Assembly: GCF_001619985.1 (NCBI RefSeq)
Contig: NW_017264197.1
Span: 558,001-622,000 of the forward strand
DNA length: 64,000 nucleotides
From: Xylona heveae TC161
Taxonomy: Eukaryota > Ascomycota > Xylonomycetes > Xylonales > Xylonaceae
Direction of reading: 5' to 3'
Shown here: piece after piece, positions 11,682 through 22,581 of the stretch
Layout: every line of letters starts with the position of its first letter
How positions within the stretch are numbered: position 1 is the first letter of the stretch
Notes under the pieces: generated by a model
The model's input: the letters and a program-made list of their open reading frames with translations, nothing else
What the model was told of the DNA's origin: nothing
Database searches by the model: none
Position numbers and translations under genes: made by a program

Positions 11682-13126
11682 ATGACCACTGCTGTCGCAT
11701 ATCCACCTCAGCTTGCAACGCTTGCCTCCATCTCCGTTGATAACGATATGAGCTCAAAGACAGACGCCAGCACGGCGTCCACCTCTACGTCAATCCCAAC
11801 CAACTCCACGCCTGTCACATCCTCCACCGCTGCCGTTGAAACCTCTTCCCAGAAGAAAGCCCCCGAAGGCAAATTGTCGCCGACTTCGTGCGTTTCCCCC
11901 CCCATCCCCATTTAACCTTTGAATTCCGAGCTTTGACACTGATTTGCCTCTCACTCGATAGAGCGAAAAATGGTCCGCCACCTAAAATCGTTGTCAAGAA
12001 GGAACCTCCCTCTTCTCCGGATATTGCTCATTCAAGGCACCGGCCACGCAAGCTTGACCTTTCTACCAATATCCCCAGCGCGCAAAGCGCGATGTCTGCA
12101 CGTCCCTCTGCTGGCCCACTAACCGCAAGGGACAGCGCTGGATTGGCGATGCAGGATGTTGGGCTTGCCTGTCTCTCCCCGGGGTTCCAAACGCACGATC
12201 CTACAATGCGCGAGCAACTTCAGCGAAGCATCTCCGTTCGCGACCAGCAAAGGCATATTATAGAATCGCGCCTCCAGCGAACCGCAAAGCCTAACGAAAT
12301 GATAGATGGAAGCAAGGTTGGAGATTCTCAGGCCTTTGGTCCACCGATCAAGACGCCGACAACGCGGAGGAGAGCGCCGCCTGGTCTCTCCATCGTTCCC
12401 CCTTCACACGAGCAATTCGCAAATGAACGAGTCATCCAATCAGCACCGTTGAATCAAACCTTCACGGGAAGGCACCAGCCTCATCCTCTCACTCGTCATG
12501 TAGCTAATCAATCTTCGAATTTGTCCCATACATCACATATTCACCATGTTCCCGCAACGCAAACAAACAATCGCCTCCCTCCGATTAGCGATGTCTTCGC
12601 TGCAGAGGGCCTAGGAGGCCCTCGGGATTCTACAAGTCGAAACGGCTTTTACCTTCCAAACTCATCCTCCAACTCGTCGCACTCAAATGTCCGCCCTGCT
12701 TTCCCATCTCCTGGCCATCACGGATCCCAATCGCAGGCTCCCAGTTCGGACCGGCCCCGCGAATATCGTTCTGCTGAAGAGGCTGTGGCCTCACTCTCTG
12801 GCGGTCGAGAGGATCTACTGCCTCGAATCGTCCATTACGGAGGGCACCAACCTCCAACTCCTCCGTCTCCGGTCAATGGAGCTGGCGTCAGCGTCTTGAA
12901 GGCAGCACAAACCACGGCGGATGGCGAATCTAGTCGAACCGGCTCTGGGCGCAGGAGGATGCGCGCTGAGTATGAGAAGGACATGGGAAGTCCACCTCTG
13001 GGCACCGGGCCCGAGCCACGGCCTGGACCTTTTGGGGAAGAGAGGGATTCCCCTGACACCCAACGGAGGAAGAAGGAAGAATTTCTTTCATTATGTGCTC
13101 GAGCCTGGGATCTATTTCATTCTTAA
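11682..13126 (+). CDS. Uncharacterised, largely disordered fungal protein
   Basis: Two exons, 11682-11887 and 11962-13126 with a 74-base intron (donor GTGCGT, acceptor GATAG), give 456 residues. Exon 1 is Ser/Thr-rich (STSTSIPTNSTPVTSSTAAV). Exon 2 opens with AKNGPPPKIVVKKEPPSSP and a basic stretch HSRHRPRKLDL, then is rich in Ser, Pro, His and Asn, with a segment NNRLPPISDVFAAEGLGG that looks conserved in type. The C-terminus, RRKKEEFLSLCARAWDLFHS, is a compact amphipathic helix and the most likely functional element. No catalytic domain, membrane segment or zinc finger is visible. The basic patches suggest a nuclear role, but that is a guess. The start was chosen as the first ATG in the open frame; an upstream exon cannot be excluded. 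Confidence 0.75.
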
Positions 13127-13901
13127 TATTTGCTCAATGTCTTGTCAGCATTACGTGTTCCGGAAATTTATTCTGTTTCAACGGCGTTATACAGATTCGC
13201 GCTTGATTTAATCATGGGAGCTGGCCCGCTCAAAAAGAGCTTCTTTAATGCTTGACTTTTTCGGGTTGGGATGAGATGGGATATTCATCAAAATGTATCT
13301 TTTGCTGGTCACCCATTACTGCTCTATTCGGAGCTCTGGGGAACATGCTCCTGTTCTCTAGGATTGCCGGCACCGCCAGGAGAGCCAGACTTTTCTTATT
13401 AGCCCCAGCTGGAGTACTTGAGAAATTGTCCGCATTTTTACATTTGCTTTGCATTTTCAAGCTTCTTGTGCCCGGGCCTTCGTCTTTACTTCGGATATTC
13501 CAGCCATATATCTCATGTTTTCACAACTTTATTCTCTTCCACAGCACTTTGATGGGGGATCCGTCAATAATGTAGCAGCAGCAGCAGCATGGGTTTCTAC
13601 ATGGCGCATTTGTTCAATGTCTTGGAATCAAACTGTCAGGGGCCAAGCCGGATTTACTTTGCCAAACCTTTTCTTTGGCTGAAGGGATGCTCTTTAATTG
13701 GAGGTTATCAATCGACTCTCATTCCGTGAAGATGGATCTTGCTATCTTTCCGCTAGATTTTAAAAGCGAATGAATGCATACTTGCGACACCGCCTGTACA
13801 TTTCCAAGTCGGCTTTCCAAAAAAGTGCTCAATCGAATAGTAATTATGTGAACGCCAGGTAACGCCGATGCTATGCGAATAAGAGGACAGATGACGCAAG
13901 T
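13127..13901. other. Intergenic, convergent 3' ends
   Basis: Lies between the stop of the unknown gene at 13126 and the stop of RRP36 at 13902. It includes a short (GCA)n-like run at 13575-13590. Open frames on both strands at 13245-13575 show nothing recognisable. Probably untranslated and terminator sequence. Confidence 0.45.
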
Positions 13902-14997
13902 CTAGTCAGAATATGCTCTTCGAGCAATCGGCATATTTTTTCTTTCCTTGGAAGCCTTCTTCTTCCTTTTCCGTTCGATAACGTGGTCGAGTTGCTTCCC
14001 TTTGAGTGAATTGTAACGTTCCATAAGCGCGCGCTTCTTTTGTTCACCTAAAGAACAGTCAGCAGCTGACAGGACCATGCATTTCGCGAAGTCGTCGAAC
14101 CCTTCTTAAGGTAGAATGGTGTTTTCCCTTGCTTCACCAATTCCTTTTCTTTATTACGGTGCTCGCGGAGGATTTCCTGCTGTTTTTCCTTGGACTCATG
14201 CGCCTTTCTTCTCGATTCCTGCAGAAGCAGTTAAATTAGCGTGGCAGCATGACCAAACCAAGCCAATACAGAATATACCATTGATAGTAATGCACGTTTC
14301 AACTTTTCCTTGACGGCCTCGTCTTTCGTCTTTTTGATCTCATCTCTGAGGGATCGCATTTCACTGTCTTGGTAGTCGCGAAGAAAAGAGTAGTTCTTTT
14401 TCAATCTCGTCTCGTCAAGCGGCCCACTCAAGGCCTCAAACCTTGGATCTCTAGCCTCCCGCTTTTGGACAGCGACTACCTCGCGCTTGCGGGAAACAGC
14501 CTTTTTACTCGACATTTCAGCAGGAGCGTGCTTATTGGATCGTCCTGTCCGGCTCTCGGTCGACTTCTTTTCTCGAGAAGGCGAATCCTTTGGATGGGTT
14601 TCCCTAGCCTTTCTTTCTCCTATCTCATGCAGCGTCTCTCGTAATCTTTGAAGCTTTTCGGAGCTTGTAGAAGCCTTTTCTGTGTTGGCTTTGCTTTTAC
14701 CTAAAGATTCCTGAGCTCGAGCCAGTGCGCCAAAGGAGACAGAGCTCAAATCGGTTTCGAATGCGCCATGTGCTGATTGATCATCATCTGAGGGCTATTG
14801 ATATATAAGCGACATTGTATAAGGGAATGTGAACTCAATAACTTTACAATTGCATCATCGTTCAGGGAACTTTCCTCGTCCTCATATGCGGCATTGTCGC
14901 TGCTGTGCGAAGAAGATCCTTCAAAATCATGGACGGATTCATCTCCACTGGAATCTCGTCGCGCGCGCACTCGTCTCTGCAAATTGAGAGACGCCAT
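13902..14997 (-). CDS. rrp36: rRNA biogenesis protein Rrp36
   Basis: Four exons, 14997-14848, 14794-14279, 14218-14101 and 14047-13902, give 309 residues. The N-terminus ([20 protein letters not shown]) is followed by an acidic Ser-rich stretch, then [17 protein letters not shown]. The conserved core reads [20 protein letters not shown] then SFLRDYQ, with a coiled-coil-like charged helix ([20 protein letters not shown]) and the block [19 protein letters not shown]. The C-terminus is very basic and ends [15 protein letters not shown]. Rrp36 works in early pre-18S rRNA cleavage in the nucleolus as part of the SSU processome. The start lies 304 bases from the start of the NIF-domain gene on the opposite strand. 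Confidence 0.93.
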
Positions 14998-15301
14998 GGC
15001 GGTTCAGAAAAAAGAGGGGCGGGAGCCAAGGAGGCGTGTTACCTTGAGATTTCTTTTAATGTCAAATGCGGTGCTGGTAGTCTCTCGTTCCTTTCGCTCT
15101 CTGCGACGGTGTTCGGGAAAAAGATAAAGCGTGGGGACACTAATGGCTCTAAATTCTTCTCAATTGGGTTAAACTTCAAAGACCCCTGGCGTATCTAGAT
15201 CTACCTTGTGGTTGCGATTGGGCTTGAAGGCTGCACATTTTTGGATGCAGAAGTTCAATTGATATATTCTTTTGCCATTAGACCGCTTGTTTGCCAGTTC
15301 T
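14998..15301. promoter_or_regulatory. Shared promoter region, RRP36 and NIF-domain gene
   Basis: 304 bases between two divergent start codons. No TATA-like element stands out. The spacing makes a bidirectional promoter likely. Confidence 0.45.
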
Positions 15302-16979
15302 ATGCTTGGTCGTTTGCCCGCACTGTCGTTTCATAGAACCCTTACCCTTGCATCCTCGCCCTATCACTCCAAGCCAATCCCCACCAATTCAGCACATGCG
15401 GGATCCTCGTCCAAATTTACGAAGGTAATGTCTCTGATTGTAATTGATCGCGCCTACAAAGGATATGAAGGGAAAATTGGAGAGTCGTACTTACAGATAA
15501 TGGTCAGATGGCAAAAAAGAAAAAGGGCACGAAGAGAGAAAGCGCGACTCTAAATGATGAGACTGGCGCGAACGCGAGTTCAGTTACTGGACAGAGACAA
15601 AGCACCCACAATCAACCTCCTGACGAACCACCAATGCCTTTCCCTTCAGTTCGATCCCTGGAAAAGGGTAGGAGAAATACTGGTCCCTCCACCGATTCTT
15701 CGTCGGCTTCGGCGATAGCTGGAAGCGCTTTTGGAAAGTCATCTCCGCTTCCCACAGGCCAATTGAGGCAATATCCAGACAGATCAGCCGAGCGCTGCCG
15801 TCCTTCGAGGGAAGAAAATGGGATAGGACGCCAGGATAACATTAAAACGAACCATCTGCCTGATATTTCCCAAGCATCTCCGCGGCCAGGGAGTCTAATG
15901 CTATCTGAAATAAGTCGGCGAGAGACAGCTGGAACTCGAAATCCTGATTATAAGAGTCACACAAATTCAATTGGGGATCGCTACGACGCTTTCCGGAACA
16001 TGCGGTATGCGCTTTCTCTAAATCATTGTCACTCTACGTTGCTGATGAAAGTCTACACAGATACCGCCAAGTTGCAAATACTGAAATCTCCGATGCAAAT
16101 AATAAAAATGGTAATTCGAACGACGGGCTCAGAAAGACATGGCCGCAAACACCAAAGGCAAATACTTCTCCGAAGGGCAATAATACTGGCGCGAATAGAC
16201 CCGTATCCTTTGACAATCTAGTTTTGCGTACGCCATCCACTGGTCGAAAACAATGGAGGAGGACAAAAGAGATTGCCCTGCCTCCTCCCAGCCCAATTGC
16301 GCAGTACATTCAAAAGTCCGAGACTCCACCTCAGAAGCTTCAGCATCCCCAGCCGATATTAGTAATACTCGATTTGAACGGGACCCTAGTTCACCGACCT
16401 GATCGAAAACAGCCGCATAAGTTTGTTGGCAGACCGCGCGTCTTTGACTTCCTTGAATACCTTTTGTCTCGATACTCTGTCATGATCTGGTCGAGCGCGC
16501 GCCCGGAAAATGTCAAGCTCATGTGTAATAAACTGTTTAGTAAGGACCAAAGGGCGGAGCTCGTGGCAGAGTGGGGACGAGACCAGCTTGATCTTACTCC
16601 CGCGCAGTACAATCAGAAAGTTCAAGTGTATAAACGCCTCGAGAAGGTCTGGTCGAATCAACTTATTGCACAAAGATATCCAGAGGATCAGGTATTTCCT
16701 CGGCAATCGAGTTTAGGTTCCGCTTGGGATCAATCAAATACTGTTTTGATTGATGATACATGCTTAAAAGCAGCTGGCCAGCCGTACAATCTTGTGGAGA
16801 TACCCGAATTTGCCAATCGCCCAGAGCAATTGAAAACAGATGTTCTAGCACAAGTGGTTGCTTATCTGGAAGAATTGCGGTCTCAGGCTAATGTCAGTTC
16901 CTTTGTGCGGACCCGGCCATTCAGAATGAACGACGGATGGGATTTTACATGGTCAAATGTACAGCCAGACCTGGTCTAA
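15302..16979 (+). CDS. FCP1-homology (NIF) domain protein, probably not an active phosphatase
   Basis: Three exons, 15302-15424, 15508-16004 and 16061-16979, give 512 residues. Exon 1 encodes MLGRLPALSFHRTLTLASSP, with Arg, Ser and Leu but no acidic residue, which looks like a mitochondrial presequence; the model could instead start at ATG 15508 (MAKKKKGTKRES). A long disordered region follows. The FCP1/NIF fold starts near residue 305 with ILVILDLNGTLVHR and continues with VGRPRVFDFLEYLLSRYSVM, WSSARPENVKLM and NTVLIDDTCLKAAGQPYNLV. HAD-type phosphatases need DxDx(T/V); here the motif is D311-L-N313-G-T315, so the second Asp is Asn. The first Asp and the later DD pair remain. This is expected to weaken or remove phosphatase activity, as in Tim50-like proteins. 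Confidence 0.82.
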
Positions 16980-17474
16980 TCTTAAAAGGCTCTGGTAATC
17001 CGGTACAGGGCACGCCTAGAAGAATGTTGAAGTTGAATCGTGTCACATGAAGATTGGTTTGAAAAGACAAATAATCTTGTGGACATCTCTGAAAGGGACT
17101 TGAGATTGGGTGCCCAATAGCATCGATCCAATGAAGGCACTGAGCATTCGCTTTTTAGGCTCGAGCACATGAAATGCATTCTGCTCTGGATAATCAAGGC
17201 ACATAGGAAGGCTTCCAGCGGTAGATAGAACACTTGAATCATTATGAACTCCTTTTTTGTTCTTAAAATTTAGACGTGAATTCGTAATCACTAGCTAAAG
17301 CTGACACGGCAGTACTTTCAAATGTTCCCGTAAATCCCATTGTATCGTGTCGCGTCGCATCGTGTAACTCCGAATAAGGAATCAGGATCTTATAGCAAGT
17401 GCAATAATTCAGGCACATCAATAGCACGCCGTGTGAGGCCAGAAGAATGGTATCAGAGGAAATTTAGAAATAAT
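16980..17474. other. Intergenic, convergent 3' ends
   Basis: Between the stop of the NIF-domain gene and the stop of eEF1B-gamma. Moderately AT-rich, with no recognisable coding segment. A short run tcgtgtcgcgtcgcatcgtg lies at about 17344-17363. Confidence 0.45.
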
Positions 17475-19075
17475 TTACTTGAAAACCTTGCCGTCGGCCC
17501 AGTCGTAGGTCTGGTGAAAATCAGTAAGTATGCTTTGCAAATTTATTTTTAGAGAATATTTAACATACCTTGCCGTTAACGACAATGGGCTTGTCCCAGG
17601 CCCATTGGTCGCTGACGAACTCCTTGTCCTCCGGCTTGGTAGGATCAAGCTTGGAGAAAGCATAGCTCTCCCAGTCGGGAGCCACGTCGACAGCGGGGAC
17701 AATGTCCTGACCCCGGACGAGGAGCGCACCGGCAATTACGGAGTCATTTGTGACACCATATACCGACGCAGCGCCGAAGAGGTACTTACGGCTTGCCTCG
17801 AGACGCGTGAAAAATCCGCCTAAAAAGGTTAGTCTGGATAGAAAACCACGCATCGATATCAAAAAAAATTCTTACCAATGAGATTGTTGGACATGAAAGG
17901 AAGGGTGAGCTCATCGTTGTATTTGTAGTCGACCCTCCAGAGAGAGTATTCCTCGGGCTTATAGGTCTCCCAGAACCAAGGAAGAGCAGTCTCGCGAGTT
18001 TCCTCGTTGGAGTACTTCCTCTTCCATTCGTCAATGGGCAGAGTGGGCTTCTCAAGAGCTTCGAGGGGATGCTTGGGCTTGGGCGCCGGCTTAGGCTCCT
18101 CCTCAGCCGCCTGGGGAGCGGCGGCGGGCTTAGGAGCCTCCTTCTTGGGAGCAGCCTCCTTCTTGGGGGGCTGGTATTTGATGGGCTCTTCGATGAAGTT
18201 GAGCTGACCAGCGACCGCAGAGTAAATCTCCTGGTTGAAAATGGTCTCAAACCAACGAGTAACGTTGGGGTACTCAGCACGCCACGCCTTGCCGAAGACG
18301 TACTGGAAGCCACGGGCGAGGACCGAGGTGGCGAAAAGGTCAGCAAGAGTGAGTCTTTCGCCGACAAGGTAGGTGTTCAGTTGGAGGTGCTTCTCAAGAA
18401 CGGAGACGGCCTTAAGAACCTTCTTCTCCGCGTCCTCAACCGACTTCTTGTTGTAAGCCTCCTTGCCGAGCAAAGGACTGAACCAGGAGCCGAGGGGAGG
18501 AAGAATCTCGGAATTGGCGAAAGATGCCCAACGCAAGATGGTGGCATAATCCTGCTTGGTCTTGCCCAGCAAAGTTGTCTTCTCGTTTTGAGAAGCAACT
18601 ATCGCAACGTTAGTCTTTGCAACACTGTATATGGACTGCATAAAACGTTCAAAAAAGTTCATATGCTCGGATTTAAATTCTCAACAGGAAGGTGTGATCC
18701 CTTTTCAGACAGGGATAACTGTATGATGATAATGTGACTCATCTTTGCATGTAAAGCTTGTGCTAAGGCCGAAATTGAAGGGGAATTGTTAGAAACGTAC
18801 GGTAAATAGCAATTGCAAGAACCTCAGTCAGGACAAAGCCATCGGCACCCTGGAAGGTAGGGATCTTGCCCAAGGGGTTGAGCTTCAGGTACTCAGCGGA
18901 GACGCCTCCCGCTGGCTTAGTTGTGACGACCTCAATGTCCAAGTTATTGGCCTTTGCAACAGCTCGGAGGACAGTCGAGCGGGCGTTGCCCTTTGGAAAA
19001 TGTTAGTGAAATGTCAAACAAACACGCAAAAAGATTGAAACCCACATCGAAGGTATAGAGCTTGCCGAAAGACAT
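17475..19075 (-). CDS. Translation elongation factor eEF1B gamma subunit
   Basis: Five exons, 19075-19046, 18990-18801, 18598-17876, 17819-17569 and 17510-17475, give 409 residues, the normal length. The N-terminal half is a glutathione-transferase-like domain (MSFGKLYTFD, then KIPTFQGADGFVLTEVLAIA and LVGERLTLADLFATSVLARG). A Lys/Pro/Ala linker near residues 215-255 (QPPKKEAAPKKEAPKPAAAP) leads to the conserved EF1G domain (LPWFWETYKPEEYSLWRVDY, VYGVTNDSVIAGALLVRGQD, DKEFVSDQWAWDKPIVVNGK) and ends ADGKVFK. The protein scaffolds the guanine exchange complex of eEF1A in the cytosol. The gene shares a 287-base divergent promoter with uS9m. Codon choice is more biased toward C-ending codons than in its neighbours, as expected for high expression. 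Confidence 0.96.
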
Positions 19076-19362
19076 GATGAAGTCTGAGAAGTCTCGGAAT
19101 TCTCAACCAGAAATTCCAGTCGGACCAGATACGATGAAGAAACAAAAAGGAGCGGAGGAGGGGTATTTGTGAGTAAGAAATTTGGTGCGGGCCCTGACAG
19201 AATTTGGCGAGATTAATTAGTGTGCCGCTAAAAAGCTACAGATCACGTGCTGAGCAGTCTGCATTTTGGCTTCAGGTGTCTGCGCAACCACATGTTTAAT
19301 GGCAGGATTTGTCCGCGCAATTGGTGAGCTCACCTAATTTGCCGGCTACAGCAGCGTTCGAC
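19076..19362. promoter_or_regulatory. Shared promoter region, eEF1B-gamma and mitochondrial uS9m
   Basis: 287 bases between divergent start codons of a cytosolic elongation factor and a mitochondrial ribosomal protein. A CACGTG-like site (gatcacgtgctg) lies at about 19242-19253. This arrangement could coordinate cytosolic and mitochondrial translation; that is an inference. Confidence 0.5.
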
Positions 19363-20388
19363 ATGAATTCTGTCCGGATTCGGGCATGTTTTAATAACAT
19401 TGCCGTGTCTTGGAGTCGGCATCCCGGGCGAGGAATAAATTCCGCCTGGACTCATCGATCCATACTCCATCAAACCAGATGTCAATCCTTCTCTCAGTCC
19501 GCAGCGCGAACGGGAATTGCAGCACCAGAGATAGACTTCTCTACCAATGAGCAAATCCGCGATGTTTCCCTTCTAGAGAGGGTCCGAGTCATTCCGGCAT
19601 CGCCGTCGTACTTTACCGCGAAGCCCGATTTTACGGATAGCTTCCTCTCACTCCAAAACATCTACCGCAAATACCAAACCCTGCCAACGGTTCAACCAGG
19701 TCATGCGCCGCGTGTCTCTTGGAAGAGTTTGGCACAGTATCGATTGCTCGTTGGAGAACCAGTCAAAGCTGCCAAATATCACAAGGTCCTTCAAATTCTC
19801 GGTCGATTGAATCAAATCCACCCTTCGCTCATGCCGGAGGAAGTGCGCAGAGAGATCGACAGCTATAAGCGACTTTTGAATGCCCATGAGAATATGCCGC
19901 GAGAACGCACCGGCGATGGGTTTGGTAGAGCTATTGGTGTCGGAAGAAGAAAGTCTTCCTCGGCAAGAGTTTGGTTGGTAGAAGGAGACGGTCAGGTGTT
20001 AGTTAACGGCAAAAGCTTGACAGAGACTTTCCCAAGGTTACATGACAGAGAAAGCGCACTTTGGGCTCTGAAGGCTACTCAACGTCTTGATAAGTACAAC
20101 GTATGGGCACTAGTTTCCGGGGGAGGTCTCACTGGTCAAGCTGGCGCGTTGACATTGGGCGTCGCAAAAGCCCTCCTTATTCACGAGCCAGCGTTGAAGC
20201 CTGCACTCCGACGAGGTACGTCACTTCATATGGATTTGTTTACCAATCTCTGCATTTTCACTTCCCGGATTCCAAGTAGTCTGACTTTATTTCTAGCCGG
20301 TTGTATCACTCGCGATCCAAGGCGCGTTGAGCGGAAGAAGCCAGGAAAGGTCAAAGCTAGGAAAATGCCGGCTTGGGTCAAGAGATGA
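19363..20388 (+). CDS. mrps9: Mitochondrial small ribosomal subunit protein uS9m (MRPS9)
   Basis: Two exons, 19363-20215 and 20297-20388, give 314 residues. The first 50 residues (MNSVRIRACFNNIAVSW then SRHPGRGINS) are basic and lack acidic residues, as a mitochondrial targeting sequence should. The S9 domain fills the C-terminal third: GRAIGVGRRKSSSARVWLVE, GDGQVLVNGKSLTETFPRL, LVSGGGLTGQAGALTLGVAK, then across the intron LRRAGCITRDPRRVERKKPG and the basic end KARKMPAWVKR. The 81-base intron is divisible by three and has no in-frame stop, so it would be missed by a frame-only reading, but LRR|AGC is the invariant S9 sequence. Confidence 0.94.
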   Translation: MNSVRIRACFNNIAVSWSRHPGRGINSAWTHRSILHQTRCQSFSQSAARTGIAAPEIDFSTNEQIRDVSLLERVRVIPASPSYFTAKPDFTDSFLSLQNIYRKYQTLPTVQPGHAPRVSWKSLAQYRLLVGEPVKAAKYHKVLQILGRLNQIHPSLMPEEVRREIDSYKRLLNAHENMPRERTGDGFGRAIGVGRRKSSSARVWLVEGDGQVLVNGKSLTETFPRLHDRESALWALKATQRLDKYNVWALVSGGGLTGQAGALTLGVAKALLIHEPALKPALRRGTSLHMDLFTNLCIFTSRIPSSLTLFLAGCITRDPRRVERKKPGKVKARKMPAWVKR

Positions 20389-21762
20389 GGACCTGAAAAT
20401 TTTTTTCGGAGAGGAGCTACACTTCAACGGGCCACTATTTTTTTGTACCTTCGATGCATTTTTCGCCGCACCTTCTTTTTCATGTATTGCGGCATGGACA
20501 GATCACAACCATATTGTGCTATTCCTCGGAAGCGGATTCGCAATTATTGTATTAGGCTTGTATATTTATGGAGCGCTCCGAGGATGTAACTGTTTAAAAT
20601 CACCCAAGGCTGAGGGATATAATTAAATTCATATCATGCGCTTTTTCCCCCTGTCAGTCTTCAAATAACACAACCAGATTATCAACCCAGATTCTTTCAA
20701 ATTTCCTCAGACACTACAATCGGTTTGCTCACCGACCACTACCACTCAGATAATAGGCCCATTTCCGATAAGGCTTTTCAACTATAACACCGTCTTTTGA
20801 TCCGTATCCAATGCTCGGAGACTATTCATCAAGGGCACAAGTGTTACGAAGAGCACGCATCCGCAAGTTTAATGAACATTTGCTAAAAAAAAAAAAAAAA
20901 AATCCGAACGGTAAGCAGCAGGTGTGGAATATACTTCGGTAATGAATGGATGAATAAATTGAGAGCAAAGCCAACTAACGACGCCTTATTGTTTGGAGAA
21001 TATAGAATGAGGGCCTGAGTTGCCAAATTATTTGCTCCCATGATATTAAAATGGTGCTATAAAACGCTGGAAAGTTTTGGAAGTATCACTGGCCGCGATG
21101 TGTAACATCTTCATTGCTTGTAGCACTGCATTAATCTAAATGTTGAGATTCATCATTTCAAGATTATGAAATCCGGCATGCACTTCCACGTCATCCCACC
21201 ATTGCAAGCGCTACTATTTTTTATTTTACTTCTTCTACCTTTAGTTTCTCTAAGGTATATTGATACCAAATTGACAAAGAAGATCAGTATTTCTCGACAT
21301 TGCTGAGGAGGCTGGAAGGGGAGATATACTCAAGCACTGAAAACACTGATTGATTAATCACAGAACTGACTGAATGAAAGAGGGCAGAGCTCATCAGATT
21401 CAATTTATGAGGGAGCGATACTTGCTTTAGGTAGGTGCTTTTCGATCTTGGTCTACTCTTTGAGAAGATCTGATGCTTAATGTAATGATAGCAAGCTCGG
21501 GACTTTCAAAACGCAGTCCAACCAACTTCGGAGCTCAATCTTCTTCAGAATCATCCCCCCCCCCCCCCCCACGGATATTGGGAATGTTCATCAGAAAACC
21601 TCATTACTCATACACGGAATACAATACCTTCACCTTCCTGATGGGATCAACAGAGGTTTCGCCAGGCTCTTTCCGCATAGACGTCCAATTTTTTCCATTT
21701 TTTGGTTGCAGCATCAATTTTAGACGTTGTTGAAGATTTTATTCTTTTTTTCTTTTTATTTG
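20389..21762. other. Intergenic, AT-rich, before the assembly gap
   Basis: No coding segment recognised. It holds an A-run at 20886-20902 and a C-run at 21555-21570. It probably contains the uS9m terminator. Confidence 0.45.
21555..21570. repeat. Homopolymer C tract, 16 bases
   Basis: Sixteen consecutive C between tcat and acggatattg. Homopolymers of this length are prone to sequencing error. Confidence 0.9.
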
Positions 21763-21792
21763 NNNNNNNNNNNNNNNNNNNNNNNNNNNNNN
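21763..21792. other. Assembly gap (30 N)
   Basis: Thirty N in a row, directly next to a dinucleotide repeat. The repeat is probably why the assembly broke; the true gap length is unknown. Confidence 0.99.

Positions 21793-21834
<42 letters not shown>
21793..21834. repeat. Compound microsatellite (AC)14(AT)7
   Basis: An AC dinucleotide run passes directly into an AT run right after the N gap. The true length is probably greater and polymorphic. Confidence 0.95.
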
Positions 21835-21835
<1 letters not shown>

Positions 21836-22572
21836 CGTAGGAAGGAAGAGCTAATTTTGGACGATATTTATTCCGGATGTCAAATGTCGAGAATATGCGG
21901 CTTCGTGTCAAACTGACTGGCTTGATTCTCTTTTACAGGCATGCCTCGGACCCGGTCCAACCTATCAGATTAAAGAAAGTAAACAGCGTACCCAAAAGAA
22001 TATATACTTAAGGAGATCACGGTATAGACTATAGTTGAGAAAATAGCGTGAGAATAAGATGGCAAAAGTCAATCGCAAGCGTCAGAACACGAAAGTGTGG
22101 ACTAAGAGAATGAATCGAAAGGCCATTTTATATGAAGCATCAAAAACGATAAGTATCGAGATGATAAATTCGAATCCAATGTTTTGTCAGTATGTCCGCA
22201 TAGAGAAGGGAGTACCTGTGTATGACTTGCATGTGTTTGTTTTACTCAGAGAGAATACTGACTACGTGACTGGTGCTAGACTACTAGCTCAGTACGTGAT
22301 AGGTGCGACAGTTTGCGGGTCCATCTAAGGGACAATACGGTACTTCGACAATCAAACAATAAACTATCAGCTAAGTTGGAGAAAGGGCGCCTTTCTAGTA
22401 GCGCAAAGGGGTGTCGGAAATCGCCTGTGCTTCTTGGTCTATCTAGAGTACGCCCGTATAAATTACACTTGGGGACCATACGAGGCGGTAGCTTCAGTAC
22501 TGTAATAATCACCTAAACTCCAAGTGGAGAGAAAACAAGTGACCACTCACTTAGCTATAAGTTAAGCTAACA

Positions 22573-22581
22573 TACTCCGTA
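22573..22581. repeat. Intergenic motif TACTCCGTA (minus-strand TACGGAGTA)
   Basis: Exact copy of a 9-base motif that also occurs at 28441-28449 and, on the other strand, at 41006-41014. Near copies are at 22691-22699, 30949-30957 and 31193-31201. All are intergenic. Confidence 0.55.

Noticed and set aside
22059-22516. Short frames downstream of the microsatellite
   Set aside because: Composition reads like AT-rich noncoding sequence; no domain and no consistent exon chain.
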